The notes under the pieces: generated by a model
What the model saw: only the letters and a program-made list of their open reading frames with translations
The model's database searches: none
Told to the model about the DNA's origin: nothing
DNA from: Ignavibacteriales bacterium
GTDB lineage: Bacteria; Bacteroidota; Ignavibacteria; Ignavibacteriales; Ignavibacteriaceae
Length of the DNA: 8,902 bases
Assembly (NCBI GenBank): GCA_027349615.1
Contig: DAIEML010000088.1
Span: forward strand, 1-8,902
Direction of reading: 5' to 3'
Program-made: the position numbers and the translations under genes
Shown: positions 1 through 6,940 of the stretch, piece by piece
How the letters are laid out: each line of letters opens with the position of its first letter
Numbering within the stretch: the first letter of the stretch is position 1

Positions 1-955
1 AAGCTCCATTCCAAACCGGATCATTTAAATTGCCGTCAATTATTGGATCAGTTGCATTAGCACCATTTGGGATAACAACATCCGGTGGAATTGTTGGCGC
101 AGGTCCAGAGTTTACAGTAACATCGGGACGAATATAGATTCTTCCAGCATTTTCATTTTGATCGCTCCAAGGATGCTGCCACCAAGCTTTTCCAACAGCT
201 CTTTTTGAAGGATCAGGCTGCCAATACCAATCAACATCTACAATCTGAATATTGGCACCGACTACATCACCATTAGTTTGTGTAGTGTTATAACCTAATG
301 AATCAAGATTTATAGCCATTTCAAAAATATAACTTGTATCTGGAGTGCTATCATCATTTGATGTACCTTGAACAGAATAACCCATGTTCCAGCCCATTGC
401 TTTAATAGCTGAATCAGTTAATTGATCTTGATATGGACCCATATAACCATATCTTGGACCAGCACCTTTTCCTCTTCCGCCAGTGTAACTAGAAGAAGTA
501 TCGGTAAATAAGAAACTTGGAAAAATTTCTTTTCTTCCAACTGGTCTTGTACGAACATCTTTTACATTCATTAAAACACCATCCCACCAAGCAGGGCCAG
601 GCCAGTCATGGCCACCAATAGAAGCATCAGGAACAATAAAAGCAATATAAAGCTGATTATTATGTGAGAGGAATTTTAATGTTGCATGAGTAGTATCGGT
701 ATATCCGCTAGGGTTCGAATATCCGTCTGTATTCCATCCACTTGTAGGCAAGCCAGAGCTAGTTCCATATACAATTTGAATTGAATCAGCTTTAGCCCAA
801 GATGCTTCAGTAAGCTTACCATCTAATACGATTGGCTCCGATGTTTCTCTCGCCCAAACTGCATCTTGCCTTTTAATCATTTGAGCATTAGAAACCGGGG
901 CAAGAAACGGAACCAACAGAATTAGTAATAAAAAGTACCGTATGAAATTGTTCAT
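1..955 (-). CDS. Secreted CBM9-like carbohydrate-binding protein, C-terminus cut by window edge
   Basis: The frame is open from the ATG at 955 to base 1 (318 codons, no stop), so the C-terminus lies outside the window. The start is fixed by a strong AGGAGG at 960-965, four bases upstream. Residues 1-24 form a Sec signal peptide: a short basic stretch, the core YFLLLILLVPFLAPV, and cleavage at SNA|Q. Residues about 33-276 read as a family-9-type carbohydrate-binding (DOMON-like) module: it opens with EPIVLDGKLTEASWAKADSI, followed by Trp-rich strands such as HDWPGPAWWDGV and VDVDWYWQPDP. After a Pro-rich linker (about 281-302) the opening motif recurs as DPIIDGNLNDPVWNGA, so a second module begins at the edge. 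The likely role is binding polysaccharide outside the cell; catalytic or type IX sorting domains may lie in the missing part. It sits 86 bp downstream of a LacI-family gene on the same strand, suggesting sugar-responsive control. The module assignment is by motif resemblance only. Confidence 0.82.
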   Translation of the reverse strand, partial: MNNFIRYFLLLILLVPFLAPVSNAQMIKRQDAVWARETSEPIVLDGKLTEASWAKADSIQIVYGTSSGLPTSGWNTDGYSNPSGYTDTTHATLKFLSHNNQLYIAFIVPDASIGGHDWPGPAWWDGVLMNVKDVRTRPVGRKEIFPSFLFTDTSSSYTGGRGKGAGPRYGYMGPYQDQLTDSAIKAMGWNMGYSVQGTSNDDSTPDTSYIFEMAINLDSLGYNTTQTNGDVVGANIQIVDVDWYWQPDPSKRAVGKAWWQHPWSDQNENAGRIYIRPDVTVNSGPAPTIPPDVVIPNGANATDPIIDGNLNDPVWNGA

Positions 956-959
956 ATAT

Positions 960-965
960 CCTCCT
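960..965 (-). promoter_or_regulatory. Ribosome binding site of the CBM9-like gene
   Basis: The minus strand reads AGGAGG, then ATAT, then the ATG at 955. It is a full anti-Shine-Dalgarno match and decides the start. Such a strong site is unusual for classical Bacteroidia and argues for a related but distinct lineage. Confidence 0.8.
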
Positions 966-972
966 GAAATAT

Positions 973-993
973 ATGTTATATGTTATGTGTTAT
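973..993. repeat. Three tandem 7-bp units in the leader of the CBM9-like gene
   Basis: The plus strand reads ATGTTAT, ATGTTAT, GTGTTAT back to back; on the minus strand these are ATAAC-type heptamers just upstream of the ribosome binding site. They lie in the 86-bp spacer between lacI and the CBM9-like gene. I found no convincing LacI-type palindrome in that spacer. The units may be chance in AT-rich DNA, a protein-binding array, or a slippage-prone tract. Confidence 0.5.
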
Positions 994-1041
994 TTATTGC
1001 GGCCAAATTTTAGTAATAGAATCTTAATTCAAACCTAATAT

Positions 1042-2052
1042 TTAATTACATCCACAAGATCCGCCAACTACCAAGCTAGTTGAAAGTACTTCAATAAAAG
1101 ATTTATTTTTTTTCTTATTATCATTAATCATTTTAAGTAGATAAAAGACTGCTTTGCTACCGAGCTCAGAAATCGGTACATGAACTGTTGTGAGTCTTGG
1201 ATGCAGGAATTGACTTAAGTAAATATCATCGAATCCAACCAAAGCTATATTTTCGGGTATCCTTATCTTCATTTCTTTTGCTGCCTGATATGCCCCTACT
1301 GCCATCATATCATTTGCCATAAATATTGCATCCGGTTTTTCTTTCTGATTCATTAGCTTCTTGAATCCATGATAACCGCCCTCAACTGAAAAATCTCCTC
1401 CTACTACCATCTCTTCATTCTTATTTAGCCCGTAGTTCTGCAATGCTTTATGGTATCCATTCGATCTGTCTATGGCATCATAGTTATCTTTCGGTCCTTC
1501 TACCATCGCTATCTTTTTATATTTATGCTTTACTATCAAATGCTCTACTATGCTGTATGCTCCTTTGTAATTATCTACCTTAAAGTTTGCATTATTATTT
1601 GTGTCTCCTCCGGCATTTATCAACACTATCGGGCGCTTGCTTCTCTTTATTATTTCATTTATTCTCTCATCCATCTGTGGTGCCATCAATATCACTCCAT
1701 CTACTCTTCCGCTTCCCATAAACTCTATCAGTGTCTCAAGGATATTTCTTTTGCTGTGTGAACTTGATACCAGTACAAACCAGTTCTGCTTATATGCTTC
1801 TTCATCTATGCTGTGAATAATGTCCATGAAAAACTCACCTACTAGATCAGGAAGAACAACTCCGATTGTATCGGTCAGTTGCCTGGATAAACTTCTCGCA
1901 ATCGGATTTGGGATATAATTTAATTCTTTAGAAATCTTTAATACTTTATCTCTTGTTGTCTGTCTTACTAATTCGCTGTTACTGAATACTCTTGATACTG
2001 TTGCTATTGATACTCCGGCTTTCTCTGCTACTTTCTTGATATCAACTTTCAT
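1042..2052 (-). CDS. LacI/GalR-family transcriptional regulator
   Basis: This 336-residue protein has the usual LacI-family length and layout. Residues 4-25 carry the helix-turn-helix (IKKVAEKAGVSIATVSRVFS), followed by the YIPNPIARSLSR hinge-helix region (about 46-57) that contacts the operator minor groove. Residues about 62-330 form a periplasmic-binding-protein-like effector domain: it starts at TIGVVLPDL, contains DGVILMAP and IFMANDMMAVGA, and has the signature GFDDIYLSQFLHPRLTTV at about 273-290. It ends in GGSCGCN, close to the usual family C-terminus. It probably binds a sugar or sugar derivative and controls nearby carbohydrate genes; the codirectional CBM9-like gene 86 bp downstream is the obvious candidate. 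The effector cannot be predicted. The ribosome binding site before the ATG is weak. The middle of the gene has aberrant codon use (see findings). Confidence 0.95.
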   Translation of the reverse strand: MKVDIKKVAEKAGVSIATVSRVFSNSELVRQTTRDKVLKISKELNYIPNPIARSLSRQLTDTIGVVLPDLVGEFFMDIIHSIDEEAYKQNWFVLVSSSHSKRNILETLIEFMGSGRVDGVILMAPQMDERINEIIKRSKRPIVLINAGGDTNNNANFKVDNYKGAYSIVEHLIVKHKYKKIAMVEGPKDNYDAIDRSNGYHKALQNYGLNKNEEMVVGGDFSVEGGYHGFKKLMNQKEKPDAIFMANDMMAVGAYQAAKEMKIRIPENIALVGFDDIYLSQFLHPRLTTVHVPISELGSKAVFYLLKMINDNKKKNKSFIEVLSTSLVVGGSCGCN

Positions 2053-2248
2053 AATAAATATTACTTATAAATTATTGAATAATATTTTTCTCAATTCTTA
2101 ATATACATTAAATGATAAAATAATTGAATGAATTTTGTATAAGTGGAGTAAACAATTTTTGTATGAATGAATATGTAATCCTATATCGGAGAAGCTAATT
2201 GAAATGATAATTAGTGTCTTTGTTTATATTGAAACTTAACTTAGCTCA
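2053..2248. promoter_or_regulatory. Intergenic leader of lacI, with a weak candidate promoter and palindrome
   Basis: This 196-bp spacer holds no gene. On the minus strand a weak sigma-70-like pair can be drawn: TTCAAT (2123-2128), 17 bp, TATATT (2100-2105). Just downstream is a perfect 13-bp palindrome, ATTATTGAATAAT (2071-2083), placed where an autoregulatory operator could lie. A 6-bp inverted repeat with an 8-base loop (CTAATT at 2195-2200, AATTAG at 2209-2214) lies beyond the end of the methyltransferase gene but has no clear U tract in that gene's direction. All of these are short and AT-rich, so chance is a real possibility. Confidence 0.22.
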
Positions 2249-3133
2249 TTATGATTTTTTAATAAAAGCTGTTATATAAAATTGACCAGAGTTAGAGAAG
2301 TATGGCACGCTGTGGTTCCAAAAATATTTTTCTAACCAGATTTCCATTCCATCAATTATTTTTGGAAAAAATTTTAGGCGTCGTAATATTCTAAACTCAT
2401 GGCCAACTGTTAAAGAACCAAGTAATTTAAATCCGTTATCGTTTAAGAACTGATTTAGCCTGTTAGGGTTATAAATTTTATATAATAACCCAAGTTGATT
2501 TGGAAACCAATTTGATGAGATTGTTAATCCATTGTATTTAGTATTTTTTGATTGCGAAGATTTATTTTGAGATTTAGTTCTTGTAAAAAATGATTTAATT
2601 TTTTTTCTAATTACAAAATCAATATTTGAAAGTGACATCATATTTTCAACTGCAAGAAGTAAAATCCCATCAGGTTCTAGAATACGATAAATTTCTGAAA
2701 TTGCTTTTTCGTCTGAGATTAATAGACCTAATACACCAATGCAAGCTACAACTTTAAAAGAGGAATCTTGAAATGGAATTTTTTCAATTTCTCCGCATTT
2801 AAAATGAGTTTGAAAAGTGATTTCATCAATATTTAGGCGCGCACGGCAAGTGTTTAACATTTCCTGCGATATATCAATACCATAAACATCAAATCCTTTT
2901 CTTCTAAATTCTTCAAGATAAGCTCCCGGACCGCAGCCAACATCAATAACAGAACCGTTTAATCCAGGTTTAACTTTATCAAGAAGTTTGAATGCATATT
3001 CCTTTCTTCTGACTAGAAGCCTATTAAAGAAATGTGAATTGTTAATATACAATTCTTTATTCCATTTTGTACTTTGGTCATAATGTTGAGTTACCGAATC
3101 GTTTTGTGAAGACTGACTAATCAAATTTTCCAT
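2249..3133 (-). CDS. Class I SAM-dependent methyltransferase, substrate unknown
   Basis: This 294-residue cytosolic protein has the Rossmann-fold methyltransferase signature. Motif I is VIDVGCGPG at residues 62-70, the SAM-ribose acidic residue is D87 in YGIDIS, the motif II region is EKIPFQDSSFKVVACIGVL (117-135), and motif III is ILEPDGILLLAVEN (151-164). The order matches the Methyltransf_11/UbiE-like group. After motif III comes a basic, Ser/Asn-rich insertion (about 176-205) and a C-terminal part with PNRLNQFLNDNGFKLLG, which in this group usually shapes the substrate pocket. The start at 3133 is supported by GGAG (3141-3144) with 7-base spacing. There is no signal peptide. The gene has no close partner in the same transcription unit, so context does not reveal the substrate; a small molecule, lipid or polysaccharide precursor are all possible. 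Confidence 0.9.
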   Translation of the reverse strand: MENLISQSSQNDSVTQHYDQSTKWNKELYINNSHFFNRLLVRRKEYAFKLLDKVKPGLNGSVIDVGCGPGAYLEEFRRKGFDVYGIDISQEMLNTCRARLNIDEITFQTHFKCGEIEKIPFQDSSFKVVACIGVLGLLISDEKAISEIYRILEPDGILLLAVENMMSLSNIDFVIRKKIKSFFTRTKSQNKSSQSKNTKYNGLTISSNWFPNQLGLLYKIYNPNRLNQFLNDNGFKLLGSLTVGHEFRILRRLKFFPKIIDGMEIWLEKYFWNHSVPYFSNSGQFYITAFIKKS

Positions 3134-3449
3134 TTCATTACTCCAAAAAATTTAAACATTATATCTTAACATATTTATCATTTCCAAAATTATATATCAA
3201 TTATTGATACTAATTTCAGAATTCAATTCTATTACTAAAACTTTTAATTTGTGTATAAAATATCCACTTAAAAGATATTAGCCATGATAGATTAGAGTGA
3301 ATAAATTGAAAAGATCAAATCAATAAAAGGTTATAAATATGGGATAAGACTTATAGCATATTAAAAATATTTAATAAAAAATTTTATTGCTTAGAGAAGA
3401 ACTTAATTTTTATTAATTTACATTTAAAATATTTAGTAAAGGGTAACAA
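3134..3449. other. Divergent intergenic region, very AT-rich
   Basis: This 316-bp spacer lies between divergently transcribed genes and must carry both promoters. I see no ORF or RNA gene. On the minus strand TAATTTTG (3185-3192) matches the Bacteroidota -7 consensus TAnnTTTG, 52 bp before the methyltransferase start, but no -33 TTG lies at the right distance. Before the plus-strand gene are AT palindromes at 3360-3375 and 3373-3388, probably compositional. The start at 3450 is preceded only by a weak AAGGG. Confidence 0.3.
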
Positions 3450-4118
3450 ATGAAAAATTTTTATTTTATAATTTCTGTTTTATTAATTTCATCAACAATT
3501 ATTTTTTCTAATGCACAATCTATCAAACAAAATAATAAAGGAAATTGGCAAAGTGATTCATCAAAAAGTTTAAACACTTATAAAGCGAAAGAAGTTGAAG
3601 TTACTAAAAGTAAAGGGATAGAAGTATATAAAAGTAAAGATATAGATGTCTACAAATCAAAAAGTATTGAATTATATAATAGTAATGCAAAGAAACCTAA
3701 TGATAATCATTATTCAAAAAAAATAATCGAAAATAACAACAGATCGCAGAATGGAGCAATTGAGCATAACATAAAATCAAATAATAAGAATAATGTTGAA
3801 TCATTGATTGGAACTTGGCATACCAAAATTCCCGGTGCAGTTTGGCAAACTCCAAGTGGAAGAGATGGTTATGATAATTTGCATATTTCAACTGGGTTAA
3901 AATCCGGCGATTTAATGATCAAAACTGACGGAACTTATAAATGGAATTCTTATGGAGGAAAAAAGGGAAATTGGATCAAAGGTGATTCGGATTATCCTAT
4001 TGTATTAATCGATAAAGTTGAAAAGAAAAAGTGGAGAGTCGGCTATGACACAAAACATACTGGTGGAAGAGACATCATTATTTGGGATGGATACATTTGG
4101 TATGACGGTAAAAAGTAA
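3450..4118 (+). CDS. Small secreted protein with octapeptide repeats and a Trp/Gly-rich C-terminal domain, function unknown
   Basis: I do not recognise this 222-residue protein as a named family. Residues 1-22 form a Sec signal peptide (MKN start, hydrophobic core FYFIISVLLISSTIIF, cleavage near SNA|Q) with no lipobox Cys, so it is probably periplasmic, surface-associated or released. Residues 44-79 are four octapeptides of the form Y-K-S-K-x-I-[ED]-V plus a half unit. A low-complexity Asn/Lys/Ser-rich linker follows (about 80-116). Residues about 117-222 form a compact Trp-, Gly- and Tyr-rich domain starting LIGTWHTKIPG and ending IIIWDGYIWYDGKK; the GTW opening and alternating strands suggest a small beta-barrel or lipocalin-like fold, which is inference only. 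The mature protein is strongly basic. The next gene is an outer-membrane protein 187 bp downstream, so an envelope role is plausible. Confidence 0.85.
   Translation: MKNFYFIISVLLISSTIIFSNAQSIKQNNKGNWQSDSSKSLNTYKAKEVEVTKSKGIEVYKSKDIDVYKSKSIELYNSNAKKPNDNHYSKKIIENNNRSQNGAIEHNIKSNNKNNVESLIGTWHTKIPGAVWQTPSGRDGYDNLHISTGLKSGDLMIKTDGTYKWNSYGGKKGNWIKGDSDYPIVLIDKVEKKKWRVGYDTKHTGGRDIIIWDGYIWYDGKK
3579..3686 (+). repeat. Diverged 24-bp tandem repeats encoding octapeptides
   Basis: Four and a half in-frame 24-bp units encode YKAKEVEV, TKSKGIEV, YKSKDIDV, YKSKSIEL and YNSN. The DNA copies have drifted (for example TATAAAAGTAAA against TACAAATCAAAA) while the K-S-K and I-[ED]-[VL] positions are kept, which suggests selection on the protein rather than a recent duplication. 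Confidence 0.85.
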
Positions 4119-4222
4119 AATGAGAATAATATAATAAAATAGTTTTATGATAACTGATGTAGTTACTAAATGAATGTAAGGGATTGATAAATAATTTTAT
4201 TCTTCAAATAATTTAGCATTTG

Positions 4223-4261
4223 AAATGTCAATTCCAAAATTTAATTGTAACATTTTGCTTT
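4223..4261 (+). terminator. Possible weak terminator downstream of the small secreted protein gene
   Basis: An imperfect inverted repeat pairs AAATGTCAATT (4223-4233) with AATTGTAACATTT (4243-4255), an 11-bp stem with a 2-base bulge and a 9-base loop, followed by TGCTTTTTG. The stem is AT-rich and lies 105 bp after the stop codon, so the call is tentative. If real, it would separate the genes at 3450 and 4306 into two units. Confidence 0.28.
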
Positions 4262-4290
4262 TTGATTTCATCATTAACTAAAATGAATTT

Positions 4291-4302
4291 AAGGAATCGG
4301 GG
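4291..4302 (+). promoter_or_regulatory. Ribosome binding region of the DUF5686-type gene
   Basis: AAGGA at 4291-4295 and GGGGA at 4299-4303 precede the ATG at 4306 by 10 and 2 bases. The first has the more plausible spacing and supports this start, which also gives a complete signal peptide. Confidence 0.45.
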
Positions 4303-4305
4303 ATA

Positions 4306-6708
4306 ATGAAATATTTTACTTTTATTATCATAATTTTTATTTCCAAGTTTATCTTCTCCCAGACTTCAGAAATAAAGGGAAGAATAACCGACAAGGAGAC
4401 CAATAGCCCCTTACCTTATGCTACTATTCTTTTATCAGGAACTAATAAAGGAACAGTCTCAAATGACCAAGGTGAGTTTTCATTTAAACTTGAATCCGGA
4501 GAATACGTTTTAATTGTAAGATATGTCGGGTATAAAAGTGATTCTACTAAAATTTTAATTCCATCAAAAAAGCAAATAGAAATTAGCTTAATGAAACAGC
4601 CGATACTTTTCCCGGAAATTGTTGTTAGCGGAGAGGATCCTGCGTACCGAATTATTCGCGAAGCTATTAAAAGAAAACGAATAAATAAAAAAGGATTGAA
4701 CAATTTTGAGTACAATGCGTATTCGAAGAATGTAATGAAATCTTCCGGCGAAATAGCATTTGTTGAAGAAGCGATTATTAAAGGTTACAACAAGCCTTAT
4801 TCGTGGGAAAAAGAATTTATTCTTAAAAGACATCGAACTGAAAATCAAAAGGAAATGCAATACAGTGTAAGTGCGATTTCTGATTTTACCGATAAGTACA
4901 TGCTAGATTTTTCTTCCGATACTTTGACGCTTCTGATGAATAAAGTTTACCTGCCAATAGCTGATAATGCATTTGATTATTATGATTACAAACTAATCAA
5001 CCGTATTAAAACAAACAGCGGGCCGGTTTATGTTATAAAAGTAATTCCGCTTTCAAATATTCAGCCGTTAGTTGAAGGAACGATATACATTGAAGGAGAA
5101 AATTATTCTATAGTCAAAGTTGATCTAAAGACAAGTAAGGGAGTCAGATTTCCTTACATTCAAAATTTAAATTTAAATTTTAAACAGACACTCGGAAAAT
5201 ATGATGGATATTGGCTTCCGGATTATGTTGAGCTTGATGCATCTTTCGAGTTCAACCTTGGCGGATTAATTGGAATAGAGCCGCTTTCTTTCCAAACTAT
5301 TAACAGCATAAATGAGTATAAAATTAATCAGCCTATTCCTGATTCCGTTATCATTGCCGTGCGATCTCAGTTTGGCGGATTCACTTCCGATACTTCAATT
5401 GTAAGGAAAGATAAAACACCGCCAGCAGAAATTAGTGCAAAAGATATGAAAGAACTTCGCCCAATTCCATTGACTAAATATGAAGATAAAGCATTTGCTG
5501 ATTTAGACAGCACGAAGACTTTAGATAAAACTATTAAAGTTACAGGTGCGCTTTCAGGTTTGGTATCATTGTCTTCAGGAAGTAGAAATTCATCAGAGCC
5601 AAATTTCTTTTGGAAGATGGCAGAATTTCTGATGACTTTTCTTTATGCAGATAATAACCGGGTCGGTTATGTTTCACTTGGCGGAAAATATAAGTCAGAT
5701 TTCTTTTCAAATAAAATTTCATTAGATGCATTTGGTGGATACTCTTTTGGAATTAGAAAACCTGTTGGATCATTTTTGATTGGATACCGGCCACATAATT
5801 TATTTTTCAATGTAATAGAGTTTGAGCTTTTCAATAAAATAAATGAATGGCAAGGATTGAATCCTTATTCGAGGTTTTTGAATACAGCTTCAGTATTGCT
5901 CGGATTTGAAGATCAATTTAATTATTATTTATCGACAGGATATTCAATTGGATTGACTAAGAGAATAAATAAAAATTTTGTATCAAGTTTTTATTTCAGT
6001 TCTGATAAACAAACTTCATTGAAGGATAATAATTACTTCAGCATTTTTAATCGGAACCGCTATTTGAGAACAAATCCGGAAATAAACGAAGGCTTTGACA
6101 GGAAAATAAAACTAACTCTACAATATGGTAAATCACCTTTTGAACTCCAGCTAATTCCGGATGACGGAATGGTAATTGAAGTTGAAAATTCCAGCAAGTT
6201 TATTAAAAGCGATTATAACTATACAAAATATTTTTTTGCAGGACAGATTAAAACAAAAACTTTTTACCGAGAATTATTCGTTTCTCCATTTTTGCTAATG
6301 AATTTTGAAGTCGGTTATGTTCAAGGCAATTACAGTATTCAGAATTTATTTGCGCCGGCAGCAGCAATGGGTGTTTATTCTCCGGTTAATGCATTTCAAG
6401 GATTAAAACCATATCAACTAGTGGGAGATAAATTTGCTGCAGTTTTCATTGAGCATAATTGGAGAACAATTATTTTCCAAGCATTGGGATTAGATTTTCT
6501 TACAAATATGGATCTTGATATTGTAACCGGAGTAAATGTTCTTCAAATTAATAACGATTCAAAATATTTTTCAAACCTAAGCCGAAAGAAATTTTATTGG
6601 GAAACTTACACTGGCATTTCAAGAATACTTGCGATTCTAAAAATTGATTTTTATTACAACTCGCTGCAATCTTTCGGGGTTACATTATCAACTGCTGTGA
6701 TTTTTTAG
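4306..6708 (+). CDS. Outer-membrane protein: carboxypeptidase-regulatory-like domain plus DUF5686-type barrel
   Basis: This 800-residue protein starts with a signal peptide (MKYFTFIIIIFISKFIFSQ). Residues about 22-95 are a CarboxypepD_reg-like beta-sandwich: EIKGRITDKETNSPLPYATI, then GTVSNDQGEFSF and YVLIVRYVGYKS, as seen at the N-terminus of many Bacteroidota outer-membrane proteins. From about residue 113 (AYRIIREAIKRKRINKK, then NNFEYNAYSKN) it matches the pattern I know from DUF5686 proteins: a periplasmic alpha/beta part to about 340, a short linker, and from about 450 alternating amphipathic strands ending in SFGVTLSTAVIF, a terminal-Phe signal for barrel insertion. No TonB box or plug domain is evident, so it is not a typical TonB-dependent receptor. 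The function of the family is not established; a role in envelope transport or assembly is inference. Length and architecture look complete. Confidence 0.88.
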   Translation: MKYFTFIIIIFISKFIFSQTSEIKGRITDKETNSPLPYATILLSGTNKGTVSNDQGEFSFKLESGEYVLIVRYVGYKSDSTKILIPSKKQIEISLMKQPILFPEIVVSGEDPAYRIIREAIKRKRINKKGLNNFEYNAYSKNVMKSSGEIAFVEEAIIKGYNKPYSWEKEFILKRHRTENQKEMQYSVSAISDFTDKYMLDFSSDTLTLLMNKVYLPIADNAFDYYDYKLINRIKTNSGPVYVIKVIPLSNIQPLVEGTIYIEGENYSIVKVDLKTSKGVRFPYIQNLNLNFKQTLGKYDGYWLPDYVELDASFEFNLGGLIGIEPLSFQTINSINEYKINQPIPDSVIIAVRSQFGGFTSDTSIVRKDKTPPAEISAKDMKELRPIPLTKYEDKAFADLDSTKTLDKTIKVTGALSGLVSLSSGSRNSSEPNFFWKMAEFLMTFLYADNNRVGYVSLGGKYKSDFFSNKISLDAFGGYSFGIRKPVGSFLIGYRPHNLFFNVIEFELFNKINEWQGLNPYSRFLNTASVLLGFEDQFNYYLSTGYSIGLTKRINKNFVSSFYFSSDKQTSLKDNNYFSIFNRNRYLRTNPEINEGFDRKIKLTLQYGKSPFELQLIPDDGMVIEVENSSKFIKSDYNYTKYFFAGQIKTKTFYRELFVSPFLLMNFEVGYVQGNYSIQNLFAPAAAMGVYSPVNAFQGLKPYQLVGDKFAAVFIEHNWRTIIFQALGLDFLTNMDLDIVTGVNVLQINNDSKYFSNLSRKKFYWETYTGISRILAILKIDFYYNSLQSFGVTLSTAVIF

Positions 6709-6892
6709 AGTGAACGAACGCAACTTAAATTTTATTTTTAATGTAAAACACTATAAAATATTATGATAAATTTTTTATCACTCAAAGATTTGAAAATTAA
6801 ACTAAATCGCTTTCCCTGTAAAATAATTTTATAGCTCGCATATCTTTAACAATCAGCCGCCTTTTTTTATCCCAAAAACTGTAGATTTTTGT
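6709..6892. other. Intergenic region upstream of the sigma-54-like promoter, with two perfect AT palindromes
   Basis: No gene is seen here. There is a 17-bp perfect inverted repeat, TGATAAA-TTT-TTTATCA (6764-6780), and a 13-bp palindrome, TAAAATAATTTTA (6819-6831). The first is 56 bp after the stop codon of the upstream gene and could be a poor terminator, but no U tract follows. Alternatively, it lies about 147 bp upstream of the start site implied by the sigma-54-like promoter, within the normal range for an activator site. Confidence 0.3.
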
Positions 6893-6908
6893 TGGCATTT
6901 TACTTGCC
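6893..6908 (+). promoter_or_regulatory. Candidate sigma-54 (RpoN) -24/-12 promoter
   Basis: The sequence TGGCATTTTACTTGCC matches the TGGCAC-N5-TTGCW consensus at TGGCA and TTGC. The invariant GG (6894-6895) and GC (6906-6907) are separated by exactly 10 bases. Transcription would start near 6919, giving a 22-base leader that contains the GGAGG site of the gene at 6941. No sigma-54 activator is encoded in the window. Confidence 0.6.
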
Positions 6909-6930
6909 ATCTTAATAATGAATATTTAAT

Positions 6931-6935
6931 GGAGG
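6931..6935 (+). promoter_or_regulatory. Ribosome binding site fixing the start at 6941
   Basis: GGAGG lies five bases before the ATG at 6941. An in-frame ATG at 6929 overlaps this site and has no Shine-Dalgarno sequence of its own; using it would add MEDE ahead of the receiver domain. The 6941 start gives MLKRILLIDDD, the usual beginning of a receiver domain. Confidence 0.8.
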
Positions 6936-6940
6936 ATGAA

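Noticed and set aside
995..1015. TTTGGCCGCAAT (minus strand) as a LacI operator before the CBM9-like gene
   Set aside because: Tested at both possible centres, it is not a convincing palindrome; only a few positions pair.
1450..1816. Open frames on the plus strand opposite lacI (1450-1761 and 1601-1816)
   Set aside because: They lie wholly inside the well-supported lacI gene, have hydrophobic low-complexity translations, and arise from its ATA/GTA-rich codons read backwards.
3185..3192. TAATTTTG as a definite Bacteroidota-type promoter of the methyltransferase gene
   Set aside because: It matches the -7 consensus, but no -33 TTG lies at the expected distance and the motif is common by chance at this base composition.
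3360..3388. Overlapping AT palindromes (ATTAAA/TTTAAT and AATAAAA/TTTTATT) before the small secreted protein gene
   Set aside because: They contain only A and T in a very AT-rich spacer, where such dyads are expected by chance; they are mentioned only in the spacer description.
4416..4860. Minus-strand open frames inside the DUF5686-type gene
   Set aside because: They are antisense to a coherent 800-residue protein with a signal peptide and domain motifs, and have no ribosome binding site or recognisable motif.
3450..6708. Treating the two envelope genes as one polysaccharide-utilisation (SusC/SusD) locus
   Set aside because: The larger protein has no plug domain or TonB box, there is no SusD-like lipoprotein, and a 187-bp gap with a possible terminator separates the genes.
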